NCBI GenBank assembly: GCA_001184205.1
Contig: LBMP01000003.1
Coordinates: forward strand, 454,821-518,820
Reading direction: 5' to 3'
Length of the DNA stretch: 64,000 bases
Source of the DNA: Desulfocarbo indianensis
Lineage (GTDB): Bacteria; Desulfobacterota; Desulfarculia; Desulfarculales; Desulfarculaceae
The position numbers and the translations under genes were made by a program. Below the pieces are notes generated by a model that was not told the origin of the DNA, searched no databases, and saw nothing but the letters and a program-made list of their open reading frames with translations. Positions 1 to 10,073 of the stretch are shown in pieces (position 1 is the stretch's first letter; every line of letters begins with the position of its first letter).

Positions 1-777
1 ACGTTGCCCGTTCCATCATGGTTTAAGAAGCTTGGGGCTCTCTATGTTCACAACGCAATTTTCTTAAAGAGATGGAAATTGCCACAACGTCCTCGAGATG
101 TCTCCGGCCTCGTTTCCGCAGGGTTGTTTTTCGTTTTAGACGGAAACGGATTTTTCCGACCAACGGAAATCGGTTCCGTTCAACCACATACGGTGCATAA
201 TCACCGCAATTTTGCGGGCCACCGCCACCTTTGCCTTTTTGCCTCCCGAGCGTTCCATCAATTTGGTTCCCCAAGCCTTAAGCCGGGACCATTACTCCAC
301 CCGCATCAGGATGGTGTTGGCGGCCTCGTATAAATAGCTGCGCATGAGCCGGTCGCCGCATTTGGATATCCTGCCCGCTCTGTCCACCTCGCCGGACTGA
401 TAGCGCCGCGGCGCCAGACCCAGGTAGGCTCCCACACTGCTGGAGCTGGCAAAGCGCCTGGGGTCGTCGATTACGGCAATGAAAGAAAGAGCCGTGATCG
501 GTCCCACCCCGGGCACGGTCATGAGACGGCGGCAGAGCCCATCATCCCGGGCATGAGCCCTTATGCTCAGGTCCATGGCCTCGATCTGCAAACCGTTGAC
601 CGCCAGCCTTGCCGAGCACCAGACCGAAGGTTTTTAGTATGCCTCTCAGCTGGTTCATGATCTTTATTTTCATGCCCACCAGTTGCGATCGGGCTATGAT
701 CAAAGACCGGATCAAATGGCTGTCCATGCTTTTGACCTTCACTTCGCGATACCAGCCGGTGAGTATGAAAAACCAGG
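1..777 (-). pseudogene. IS110-family transposase remnant A
   Basis: Decayed DEDD-type (IS110/IS116/IS902) transposase read leftward and spread over several frames. About 781-600 encodes the middle (GWYREVKVKSMDSHLIRS, NQLRGILKTFG). 591-292 encodes the conserved C-terminal domain (MTVPGVGPITALSF, DDPRRF, GAYLGLAPRRYQSGE, ISKCGDRLMRSYLYEAAN). 274-23 resembles the tail in another frame. The N-terminal catalytic half is missing and the frame breaks near 290 and 550. Bases 1-60, read on the minus strand, also match the IS end found at about 1440-1500. It meets remnant B head to head. The family call is firm; the gene cannot be functional. Confidence 0.85.
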
Positions 778-1365
778 CCAAAAATCAGCTTCGCGGCATT
801 CTGAAAACTTTTGGCTTGGTGGTTGTTAAAGCCGGTGGCAAGTTATTTGAAAAGAGGGGCAGGGAAATCCGTGCAGAACAACCCGGTCTTGATGTGGTGA
901 TCGATTCGATTCTTGAGGTGCCAAGGTGCATAACCTTGTAAATAGAAGAACTTGAGAAATGGCTGAAAACTTTATCCCGGCAAGATGAGGTATGCCGCCG
1001 CCTAATGACCGTGCCTGGTGTGGGCCCGATTACCCCTCTTTCGTTTATGGCGGTCATTGACGATCCCAGACGTTTTAAGAAGTCCAGCAGTGTGGGAGCA
1101 TATCTGGGGCTGACGCCAAGACGGTATCAGCCCGGTGAGATGGATAGGTCAGGCAAGATATCAAAATGCGGTGACGGCCAAATGCGGAGCTATTTATTCG
1201 AAGCTGAAAATACCGTCATGGTGTTGGTCAAAAAGTGGTCGAAGCTTAAAGCCCGGGGAATACGCTTGGCCAAACGCAGTGGCGCGTAAAATAGCTGTGA
1301 TTCTGCGCCGTATATGGCTGGATGGCACAGTGTTTCATTGGGCAGAAAAGCAACAAACTGCTTAA
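778..1365 (+). pseudogene. IS110-family transposase remnant B
   Basis: Second decayed IS110-type transposase, read rightward and starting abruptly at NQLRGILKTFGLVVVKAGG, the same internal point also present in remnant A. It continues through a stop near 940 to the C-terminal domain at 1005-1289 (MTVPGVGPITPLSF, GAYLGLTPRRYQPGEMDR, ISKCGDGQMRSYLFEAEN). A frameshift then leads to a tail ending IWLDGTVFHWAEKQQ near 1350. The N-terminal half and catalytic Asp/Glu region are absent. The head-to-head halves suggest an inversion or recombination between two IS110 copies. The non-coding IS 3' end follows directly. Confidence 0.85.
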
Positions 1366-1583
1366 ATTACAACTCTTTCAACGGAAACGAAGCAAGGGTG
1401 ATCTCGAGACGGTTGTTGGGTTTATGGCAATTGCAAAGCCCGGTGTGAACATAGAGGCCCCAAGCTTCATATGCCATGTTGAGGCGGGCAAGGTCCCGAC
1501 CCCGAAGACAACCATGAATCCGTTGGATCAAAAAGCCGGGTAAGGCTTGACAAGCAGGCCCGCGATTAGACAACAACAGCTAG
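1305..1583 (+). repeat. IS110 3'-end direct repeat, left copy
   Basis: About 270 bp from the end of the transposase tail through the non-coding IS terminus. It recurs in the same orientation at 15829-16122 with only a handful of mismatches. The left copy lacks 15 bp that the right copy carries near its end (about 16102-16116). The copies bracket the catabolic genes. Confidence 0.9.
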
Positions 1584-1617
1584 CGCGCCTGCGTTGCCGC
1601 CCATAACCGGGGTGGAT

Positions 1618-1657
1618 ATCTTCCGGATGATGAGCATATCCCGATCATCCGGAAGAT
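1618..1657 (-). terminator. Perfect 14-bp inverted repeat after mmsA
   Basis: ATCTTCCGGATGAT (1618-1631) and its exact reverse complement (1644-1657) flank a 12-nt loop, 11 bp beyond the mmsA stop at 1668. In the mmsA direction it forms a strong stem but has no run of T, so it may act as an mRNA 3'-end stabiliser or a weak terminator for the island operon. Confidence 0.55.
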
Positions 1658-1667
1658 CCAACTCCGC

Positions 1668-3272
<1,605 letters not shown>

Positions 3273-3396
3273 GGATGTGCTCCTAATGGCTGGTTAGCTG
3301 TTCAATTGACTATGAAGTCAAAATATGGCTCTACGTTTTTTCCTATTGCGGTTCCCCGCGTTTAGCGGCCGCCGTTTCAGCGCGGCCACGTTGGTT

Positions 3397-4377
3397 CTAG
3401 CCGTAGATTTCCGGATTAATGCAATTGGGAGGGGTCGCGCCCTCCAAAAGCACCGCTATCAGGTTCCGGGCCGCCACCAGCCCCATCTCGGTGCGGGTTT
3501 CAATCGAGGCGCTGGCGATGTGAGGCAAAATCACCACGTTGTCCATCTGCTTCAGTTCCTGCTCTATGGCCGGTTCAAACTCGAAAACGTCCAATCCGGC
3601 GCCGGCGATTTCGCCTTGTGTCAAGGCCCTCACCAGAGCCTTCTCGTCCACGATCTCGCCCCGGGCGGTGTTGATCAAAAACGCCTCGGGCTTCATGGCC
3701 TCGAACTCGGCCTGGCCCACCAGGTGGCGGGTCTCCGGCATAAGGGGAACATGCAATGAAACAAAATCCGACTCGGCCAAAAGGGTCTGCATGTCCACAT
3801 ATTGCGCGCCCACCCGCTCTTCGATCTCCGCCGCCGCCGCGCGGGTGCTGTGGTAGAGAATCCGCATGCCGAATCCGGCCGCCCGCCTGGCCATGGCCAA
3901 ACCGATGCGGCCGAAACCAATCAGGCCCAGGGTCTTGTGGTGAACGTCCGTACCCACGAACAAGAGGGGCGCCCAGCCCTCATACTTTCCGGCCCTGGCA
4001 AAGGCGTCGGCCGGCACCACTTTGCGGGCCACGCTTAAAAGAAGGGCCATGGCCAGATCGGCGGTGGTGTCGGTAAGGACCCCCGGCGTATTGGTGGCTG
4101 GTATCTTGCGGGCCGTGCAGGCCGCCACGTCTATGTTGTTGAAGCCCACCGCGTAGTTGGAAACTACTTTGAGTTGAGGCCCGGCCGCATCCAAAAGCTC
4201 GCCGTCCACGGTGTCGGTTAGAAGCTGCAGCAGGCCGTCCCGGCCCTTGACCGCAGCCAGCAGTTCCTCACGGGTCATAACGCGGTCGTGTGGGTTGCAG
4301 TCCAGCTTAAAGTTCTGTTCCAGAACCTGCATGGCTCCAGCAGGCAAGCGGCGGGTGAGGTAGACCTTGGGCTTCAT
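3397..4377 (-). CDS. D-2-hydroxyacid dehydrogenase (glyoxylate/hydroxypyruvate reductase-like)
   Basis: 326-aa NAD(P)-dependent dehydrogenase of the D-isomer-specific 2-hydroxyacid family, cytoplasmic, interconverting a 2-oxoacid and a D-2-hydroxyacid. It has the Rossmann motif LIGFGRIG (about 155), catalytic Arg in NTARGEIVDE, Glu in FEFEP and His in ILPHIASAS, the full Arg/Glu/His set. The substrate-loop sequence YAVGFNNID fits glyoxylate or hydroxypyruvate reductases better than phosphoglycerate dehydrogenase, and no ACT domain is present. It lies 22 nt after the TIM-barrel isomerase gene and before mmsA. The exact substrate cannot be read from sequence. Confidence 0.85.
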   Translation of the reverse strand: MKPKVYLTRRLPAGAMQVLEQNFKLDCNPHDRVMTREELLAAVKGRDGLLQLLTDTVDGELLDAAGPQLKVVSNYAVGFNNIDVAACTARKIPATNTPGVLTDTTADLAMALLLSVARKVVPADAFARAGKYEGWAPLLFVGTDVHHKTLGLIGFGRIGLAMARRAAGFGMRILYHSTRAAAAEIEERVGAQYVDMQTLLAESDFVSLHVPLMPETRHLVGQAEFEAMKPEAFLINTARGEIVDEKALVRALTQGEIAGAGLDVFEFEPAIEQELKQMDNVVILPHIASASIETRTEMGLVAARNLIAVLLEGATPPNCINPEIYG

Positions 4378-4399
4378 GCATGTATCCTTTCGGCGCGGC

Positions 4400-5323
4400 T
4401 CAAGCGGGGCTTCTGAGTCTGCCCCAGGCTTCGGCCAAAACCCGTAGCGCGCCGGCCAGCACCAGTTCCGGGTCCTGGCCCGGCAGGGGCTTTAACTCGA
4501 AGCTAACCATGGGCCGTTTGCCTTGTCCCAAAAAGCCGAGATCGAACAAGGTGTCCAGAAATTCAGCCGTCTCGGCCGCGCCGTTCACGCTGCCCGGCGT
4601 GCCGAAGGCGGGATGGTTGTCGCCATAGGCCGGCATGCCCTCGGTGAGCACGGCGTTGCCTAGATGAACCCCGATCAGCCAGTCGATCACGGGCTCCAGG
4701 GCCTGCCTGGGGCTTTCGCCCAAAAGCGGTATATGGCTCAGGTCCACCAGCAGGCCGAAGTTGTCATGCTGTGACGCCACCTTTTGGGCCACCTCCGCGG
4801 CCAGGGGAGCCGGGCCCAGCAGGCAGCATTTATCAACATCGCAGTCGAACGCCTCGGCCACCACCTTGGGTCCCTGGCGCGCGGCCGAATAGGCGCACAG
4901 CTCGCCCAGGGAGGCGGCCAGGGCGGCCTTGGCCTCCTTGCGCTCTTTGGGTCCCGGGTCCTTGCCCGAAAGCACCACGAAGCTCTCGGCCTCCATGAAG
5001 ACGGCCTCGTCGATCAGCTCTGACATGCGGGACACCGCCGCAGCCCGCTTCCCCTCATCCAGGGCGTTTAGATTAAGCCCCTGCCCCAGGATGATGGGGT
5101 GGGCCCCGAAGCCCACCGCAAGCCCGGCCAGGCGGCAGATGTCGCGCACCCTCTCCCTCTCGGCCGGGTCCTCTATATGGGTGATCTCGATGGCGTTGAA
5201 CGACGGGTGCTTTGCGATAAGCTCCACGGTCTCGGCCCAGGGCCCTCGGCCGGAGCCCAACTCGGGCCAGGCCATAAAGTGCACCAGGCCCAGTCTCATA
5301 CGGGTTGCCATGCTTTGGTCCAT
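4400..5323 (-). CDS. Sugar-phosphate isomerase/epimerase-like TIM-barrel protein
   Basis: 307-aa protein of the xylose-isomerase-like TIM-barrel superfamily. Metal-site candidates are visible in strand order: NAIEITHIED near the N-terminus, VVAEAFDCD mid-protein, LLVDLSHIP, IGVHLGNAV, and MVSFELKPLPGQ near the end. Relatives include hydroxypyruvate isomerase, IolE/IolI and L-ribulose-phosphate epimerases; I cannot assign one. The start at 5323 is preferred because GAAAGG lies about 9 nt upstream; Met codons at 5311 and 5299 are alternatives. It sits between livH and the 2-hydroxyacid dehydrogenase in the island operon and probably interconverts a keto or aldo intermediate of the imported substrate. 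Confidence 0.75.
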   Translation of the reverse strand: MDQSMATRMRLGLVHFMAWPELGSGRGPWAETVELIAKHPSFNAIEITHIEDPAERERVRDICRLAGLAVGFGAHPIILGQGLNLNALDEGKRAAAVSRMSELIDEAVFMEAESFVVLSGKDPGPKERKEAKAALAASLGELCAYSAARQGPKVVAEAFDCDVDKCCLLGPAPLAAEVAQKVASQHDNFGLLVDLSHIPLLGESPRQALEPVIDWLIGVHLGNAVLTEGMPAYGDNHPAFGTPGSVNGAAETAEFLDTLFDLGFLGQGKRPMVSFELKPLPGQDPELVLAGALRVLAEAWGRLRSPA

Positions 5324-5358
5324 TTTCTGATGCCTTTCTAGCCGGGCCCCGTGCATGC

Positions 5359-6204
5359 CTATGCCTCGATGGGCCGAAAAATTAGCACTGCCGCCATTAC
5401 CACGTACACCGCGGCGTCGGCGGCCGAGGATACGATGTAAACCGCGGTCAGGGAGTGGACCATGCCCAAGGCAAAGGCCGCTATGGTGGTACCGGTGAGG
5501 TTGCCCATGCCGCCCACGATCACCACCGCGAAGCACAGGATGAGAATCTCGAAACCCATGTAGGGGTCCAGGGTGGAAAGCGGGGCGTAGAGAGCCCCGC
5601 CCAGGGCTGCCAGCGCGCTGCCGATCACAAACACTATGGCGAAATGGCGCTCCACCTTGATGCCCAGGCTGCGCACCGCCTCGCGGTCCTGCAGGCCGGC
5701 CACCACGATCTTGCCCACCAGGGTCTTCTTGAAGAACAGGTTCAGCCCGATGAATATCAGCCCGGACAGGATTATGATGATCAGGCGGAAGGCCGGCATC
5801 TGCAATCCGCCGAAGGTCCAAAGCACGCCCACCGGGTCTGAGATGGGCAGCGGGCTGGCGCCGTAGACCCATCTGAGAGAGTCCGCGCCGATCAGAAGCA
5901 CCGCATAGGTGGCGATGATGGCGTAGTCGATGGCCTGGCCGTAGAGCCGGCGTATCACCAAGCGCTCGATCAGATAGCTGAGCGGAATGGATACCACGAT
6001 GGCGGCCACCAGACCCAGCAGGTAGCCGGCCCCCAAAAGCTTGGCCACGGTGTAGACCGCATAGGCCCCCACGGCGTAGACCAGGCCGTGGGAAAAGTTG
6101 ACGATGCCCATGGCGCCGAAGGTGAGAGATAATCCCACCGAGATGATGTAAAGCACTCCACCGATGGTCAGTCCATAGAGCAATGACTGAATCAAGTTGA
6201 TCAT
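5359..6204 (-). CDS. livH: Branched-chain amino acid-type ABC permease LivH
   Basis: 281-aa hydrophobic inner-membrane permease of the HAAT (Liv) family with about eight membrane segments. The family signature LTFGAMGIVNFSHG is present near residues 28-41. It pairs with LivM to form the channel for a solute delivered by the periplasmic binding protein. It lies 33 nt after livM and 35 nt before the isomerase gene, in the order livK-G-F-M-H. HAAT transporters also carry urea, amides, aromatic acids and other organic solutes, so leucine need not be the substrate; the surrounding catabolic genes argue for something else. Confidence 0.9.
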   Translation of the reverse strand: MINLIQSLLYGLTIGGVLYIISVGLSLTFGAMGIVNFSHGLVYAVGAYAVYTVAKLLGAGYLLGLVAAIVVSIPLSYLIERLVIRRLYGQAIDYAIIATYAVLLIGADSLRWVYGASPLPISDPVGVLWTFGGLQMPAFRLIIIILSGLIFIGLNLFFKKTLVGKIVVAGLQDREAVRSLGIKVERHFAIVFVIGSALAALGGALYAPLSTLDPYMGFEILILCFAVVIVGGMGNLTGTTIAAFALGMVHSLTAVYIVSSAADAAVYVVMAAVLIFRPIEA

Positions 6205-6237
6205 GTCCCCACAACCTCTTTCCCGGCCGCCGCTGGG

Positions 6238-7158
6238 CTATGCCCTGCGGGCATAACCCCAGATACCCTTGCGGAAGTAAAACGCGAAGAACAATAGTGC
6301 GATTCCCAGGAACATCTCCCACCTGACAATGTAGGCGGCCAGGTAGTTGCTTATGGTCATGTAGGCGGTGCCGCCCACCACGGCGCCCATCACGCTGCCC
6401 GCACCGCCTATCAGAGCCGAGAAGATAACCTCCACGTTGCGGGTCGGCGCGATGAGGCTGGTGTTGCAATAGGCCAGGTTCACGCTGGTGAGCGCACCCG
6501 CCAGGCCGCACACCGCCCCGGAGATTATGAAGGTCACGTATTTATAGAGATAGGTGTTGTAGCCCAAAAAGCGGGCGCGCACCTCGTCCTCCTTGATTGC
6601 CTTCAAAAGGTTGCCAAAGGGGCTGCGCACCAGACGCAGCAACAGGAAGGCAACCAGCAGAAGCACGGCCAGGCAAAAATAAAAGCGGAATACGCTGTCG
6701 CCGAAATTGATGAAACCGTAGCTTTGGAAGAAAAGGCTCAGGCCGTCCTCGCCGCCGGTGATCCGGTGCATGGGACTGAGCACCAGATAGGCCCCCACCT
6801 CGTTCAAGGCGAGGTTCAGGAGGGCGAAAGCCGCGCCCCCGGTCTTCACCACCACCTGGCCCAGCAGCGCGGCAAGACCCGCTGCGGTCAGGATGCCCAT
6901 CAAAATGCAGACAAAGGGATTGGGGCTGACATGATAGGCGAACATGCCGCAGCCATAGGCCCCTGCCCCTAGATAGAGCATGTGGCCGAAGGAAAGCTGG
7001 CCCATGTGACCGTAAAGCAGGTCGAAGCCCATCACGAAGATGCAGAAGATGATGAAATCCGTGATGCGCGGCAGGCTGGTGGTGTAGGCGTAGACCAGAA
7101 ACAGGGCCGCGATGAGGCCCAGGGTCAGCGCTTGATTTTTTTCTATCTTGGCGAACAT
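6238..7158 (-). CDS. livM: Branched-chain amino acid-type ABC permease LivM
   Basis: 306-aa membrane permease, second channel subunit of the Liv-type importer. It has about eight or nine hydrophobic segments and the family motif LLYGHMGQLSFGHMLYLGAGAY (residues about 48-69). The C-terminal half carries VRARFLGYNTYLYK, the usual cytoplasmic coupling region, and IGGAGSVMGAVVGG. It begins 15 nt after livF and precedes livH by 33 nt, so translation is probably coupled within one operon. Confidence 0.9.
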   Translation of the reverse strand: MFAKIEKNQALTLGLIAALFLVYAYTTSLPRITDFIIFCIFVMGFDLLYGHMGQLSFGHMLYLGAGAYGCGMFAYHVSPNPFVCILMGILTAAGLAALLGQVVVKTGGAAFALLNLALNEVGAYLVLSPMHRITGGEDGLSLFFQSYGFINFGDSVFRFYFCLAVLLLVAFLLLRLVRSPFGNLLKAIKEDEVRARFLGYNTYLYKYVTFIISGAVCGLAGALTSVNLAYCNTSLIAPTRNVEVIFSALIGGAGSVMGAVVGGTAYMTISNYLAAYIVRWEMFLGIALLFFAFYFRKGIWGYARRA

Positions 7159-7173
7159 GGCCTTATCCGGTTC

Positions 7174-7866
7174 CTAGAGTTCTTCCTCGTAGTTAGATGG
7201 ATTCTCGATGATTTCACGCTGGGTGATCTCCCGGGCCATTACGCCCTCTTTCATCACATAGATCCGGTCGGCCAGGCGGGCCACCGTGGCCAGGTTCTGC
7301 TCCACCACCACCATGGTGATCTTGCTTTTCATCTTTAGCAGGATGTCCACGATCTCTCCGATGATGATTGCCGCCAGGCCCTCGGTGGGTTCATCGATCA
7401 AGAGTAGCTGGGGATCGCCCACCAAGGCCCGGCCGATGAGCAATATCTGGCGCTCGCCGCCGGAAAGCCCCTTGGCTTTGGCGTCCAAAAGTTTTTTCAT
7501 CTTGGGGTGAATGGCCACCAGCTTTTCTATGGCGCTGTCCATTGATTCGCCGGTGGGATAGGCGGCCAGCTCCAGATTTTCGCGCACGGTGAGATCTCCG
7601 AACACCCGTTTGTCCTGGTATACATACTTGATGCCTTTTTGAGCCACCTGCTCCAATGAAAGGCCGCTCATGGGCTCGCCCTTGAACACGATGTCGCCGG
7701 CCGATGGCTTCATGAAGCCGCCTATGGCGCGCAGCAGGGTGGTCTTGCCCGCGCCGTTGCGGCCAACAACGCAGACCAACTCGCCTTCGGTCAGGCTCAT
7801 GGAGGCTTGGTGAAGCACCTGGGCGTGTCCGTAGTGGATGTCGAGGTTATCGACGCTTAGTAGCAT
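7174..7866 (-). CDS. livF: ABC transporter ATP-binding protein LivF
   Basis: 230-aa ATPase of the Liv-type importer. It has Walker A GRNGAGKTT, Q-loop region YVYQDKRVF, signature LSGGERQ, Walker B LLLIDEPTEGLA and a switch His region MVVVEQN. The family often has His here in LivG but Gln/Asn in LivF. An upstream in-frame Met at 7893 would add nine residues, but MLLSVDNLDIHYG at 7866 matches the family N-terminus and overlaps the livG stop by 10 nt, typical of coupled livG-livF translation. Confidence 0.9.
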   Translation of the reverse strand: MLLSVDNLDIHYGHAQVLHQASMSLTEGELVCVVGRNGAGKTTLLRAIGGFMKPSAGDIVFKGEPMSGLSLEQVAQKGIKYVYQDKRVFGDLTVRENLELAAYPTGESMDSAIEKLVAIHPKMKKLLDAKAKGLSGGERQILLIGRALVGDPQLLLIDEPTEGLAAIIIGEIVDILLKMKSKITMVVVEQNLATVARLADRIYVMKEGVMAREITQREIIENPSNYEEEL

Positions 7867-8630
7867 ACCATGTCTTCCTTGCCCCAGTAGCACTCGCGCA
7901 CGGTGGGATCGCAGATCACCTCTTGGGGGTTGCCGTTACAGACCAAGGCCCCCTCGTTGATCACGCACAGGCTCTCCACCAGATCCATGAGCTTGCTGAT
8001 CTTGTGTTCGATGATCACGATAGTGAAGCGGCCCCTGAGCTTCTTGATCACCTCTGAAATGTGACCGATGTCCACCAGGCTCAAACCCGCGAAGGGCTCG
8101 TCCAAGAGGAGCACCTTGGGCGAAAGCGAGAGCGCGATGGCGATCTCCAACTCGCGCTTTTCCCCGTAACTCATGTCCGCGGTCCTGGTTTCGGCCTTGT
8201 CCGCGATGCCCAGGGTTTCCAAGGCCTGAAAGCATTCCTCTTCCAGGCGCCTGGTGCGCAGTTTGCCAAAAAAGAAGCGCCCCTTGCTGCGGTATTCCAG
8301 TCCCTGGCGCACCCGGGCCAGCATCATGTTTTCCATTACCGACATGGTATCGAACACCGACACCAGCTGGAAGGTGCGCGCGATGCCTATCATCACCCGC
8401 TGGTAGGAGCGGACCTTGGTGATTTCGCGGCCCTGGAAAAACACCTGGCCTTCGCTGGGCCGGTGGTATCCGGTCAGCAGATTGAAGAAGGTGGATTTGC
8501 CCGCGCCGTTGGGCCCGATTATGCCCGAGGTTTCGCAGTCGCCGACCTCATAGGTGATGCCATCCACTGCCACCAATCCGTCGAAGCGCTTGGTAATGCC
8601 CTTGGTCGATAGTATGGGTTCCGCCATCAT
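7857..8630 (-). CDS. livG: ABC transporter ATP-binding protein LivG
   Basis: 257-aa ATPase partner of LivF. Walker A IIGPNGAGKST (about 37-47), RTFQLVSVFDTMSVMENM, signature MSYGEKRELEIA (the normal LSGG is degenerate, as often in LivG), Walker B VLLLDEPFAGL and switch His in IIEHKI are visible. The first Met is followed at once by a second; either could start. It is 81 nt downstream of livK, separated by a 10-bp stem at 8660-8700, and overlaps livF by 10 nt. It energises uptake of the island's unknown substrate. Confidence 0.9.
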   Translation of the reverse strand: MMAEPILSTKGITKRFDGLVAVDGITYEVGDCETSGIIGPNGAGKSTFFNLLTGYHRPSEGQVFFQGREITKVRSYQRVMIGIARTFQLVSVFDTMSVMENMMLARVRQGLEYRSKGRFFFGKLRTRRLEEECFQALETLGIADKAETRTADMSYGEKRELEIAIALSLSPKVLLLDEPFAGLSLVDIGHISEVIKKLRGRFTIVIIEHKISKLMDLVESLCVINEGALVCNGNPQEVICDPTVRECYWGKEDMVCY

Positions 8631-8659
8631 GTTGCCGTCCCGCGCGTTTGGCTAAAATG

Positions 8660-8700
8660 GGCGGGGAGATCCGCTGAGGATATCTGCGCGTCTCCCCGCC
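8660..8700 (-). promoter_or_regulatory. Hairpin between livK and livG
   Basis: GGCGGGGAGA (8660-8669) pairs perfectly with TCTCCCCGCC (8691-8700) around a 21-nt loop. On the minus strand it follows livK and is trailed by CATTTTAG, not a full T-tract. Such stems after binding-protein genes commonly cause partial termination or protect the 3' end, raising binding protein over membrane subunits. That role is inferred. Confidence 0.6.
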
Positions 8701-8711
8701 GTCAGTGCCTG

Positions 8712-9962
8712 CTAGTAGCCCTCGGTCTTGAGCGGGGGCAGGTAGTCGTCGCCGGTGTAGGCGCCGATCACCTTAACCAGGTCCCACTTGCCCTTGCGCT
8801 CGGCCGGGCCCTTGCCCTTCACCACGAAAGCGCCGTACTTGAACGCAGGCTGATGGTCGATGCGCCAAGTGCCCGGCCCCTTCATGGAGGGGAAGGTGGG
8901 CTTGGCCATGATGGCTTTGGCAATGGCCATGGGCTCCAGCGACTGGGCGGCCTCGATGCCGCGGATCAGCTCCATGGTGCCCACATAGGCGATGCCCGCG
9001 TAGGGATCGGGCGGATCTCCGTAGACCTTCATGTATTCGCCCACAAAGGCCATGCCTTCCTGGATCAGCGTGGGATCGTCAAGGCCTTCCAGGTTCCAGT
9101 ACCAGCTCATGAGCGAGTAGACGCCCTCCAGGGCTTCGGCGGGCACGCCGGAGCCGAAGACGTTGGTCATCCAGTTAAACCATATCTTGGTGTGCTTTTT
9201 CAGGCCCAGTTCATGCGCCTGCTTGAGCACCGTAATGGCGCCGGTGCCCCACTGGGCCATCATGCAGATGTCCGGCTTGGCCTCGGCGATCTTCTGGATG
9301 TAGGGGGTGTAGTCGGCGGTCTTGACCGGCGCTTCGTCGTACATCACCTCCACGCCGTACTTGTCGAAGGCGGCCTTGGCACCCTGGAACTGGTCGCGGC
9401 CGAAGGAATAGGCCGGGGCCAGGAAATAAACTTTCTTCAGTTTCAACTTGGTTGCGATATAGGCCGCGCCCGAGTATCCGATGGAGTAGGCGGTGCCATG
9501 GATGCCGAAGGTGGTCGGGGCGAGTTTGCCCTTTTCGAACATGTCCATGGGTGCCACGCAGGCGCTTATGTAGGGCAGCGGCTGGTTGCGCGCCTGGTTG
9601 TTCAGGGCTTTGCTGATTCCGGCGAAGGTGGAGCCCACCAAGCCAACTACCTTGTCCTCGTTGCGCAGTTCCTTGAAACGGCGCACCGCCACATCTCCCT
9701 TGGTCTCGTCGTCCTTGACCACGGCCACCACCGGGATCATCTTGCCGCCCAGTTTCACGCCGCCGGCTGCATTGATTTCCGCGATGGCCATCTGGGCGCC
9801 CTTCAATTGCACCGGGCCGATGGGCGAGGCCGGACCGGTTAGCCCGAACATCAGGCCGATCTTGATCTTGTCCGGCGTTTCCGCCGCGCCGGCGCCAAAG
9901 GCGACCAGCGTCAGGCTGAGCGCCGCAAAGCAAATCAACAACACCCTAGATGTAGCTTTCAT
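8712..9962 (-). CDS. livK: Periplasmic substrate-binding protein, LivK family
   Basis: 416-aa periplasmic binding protein (type 1 periplasmic-binding fold, Peripla_BP_6). A Sec signal peptide spans about residues 1-26 (MKATSRVLL... ending GAGAAETPDKIKIGLM), with cleavage likely after the AGA region. The mature start KIKIGLMFGLTGPASPIGP and the following AINAAGGVKLGGK stretch are typical of the family. The gene leads the transporter block after a 111-nt gap from the molybdenum-hydroxylase genes and has GGAGGG before its ATG. The ligand is unknown; its identity would define what the island degrades. Confidence 0.88.
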   Translation of the reverse strand: MKATSRVLLICFAALSLTLVAFGAGAAETPDKIKIGLMFGLTGPASPIGPVQLKGAQMAIAEINAAGGVKLGGKMIPVVAVVKDDETKGDVAVRRFKELRNEDKVVGLVGSTFAGISKALNNQARNQPLPYISACVAPMDMFEKGKLAPTTFGIHGTAYSIGYSGAAYIATKLKLKKVYFLAPAYSFGRDQFQGAKAAFDKYGVEVMYDEAPVKTADYTPYIQKIAEAKPDICMMAQWGTGAITVLKQAHELGLKKHTKIWFNWMTNVFGSGVPAEALEGVYSLMSWYWNLEGLDDPTLIQEGMAFVGEYMKVYGDPPDPYAGIAYVGTMELIRGIEAAQSLEPMAIAKAIMAKPTFPSMKGPGTWRIDHQPAFKYGAFVVKGKGPAERKGKWDLVKVIGAYTGDDYLPPLKTEGY

Positions 9963-10073
9963 GCAGAACCCTCCAATTGCTTAGCTGTTTTGGTTGCGTT
10001 CTATGCGCATTGGCCGGCAAACCGCGCATCCTTGCCTCCCTGTCCGCGCGGACCGGCTATTCAAGGCTACGAA

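Noticed and set aside
4400..6511. A 703-codon open frame that would fuse the isomerase to the livH region
   Set aside because: The part upstream of 5323 is compositionally skewed (many Arg, Gly, His) and overlaps livH in another frame; the real start has its own ribosome-binding site.
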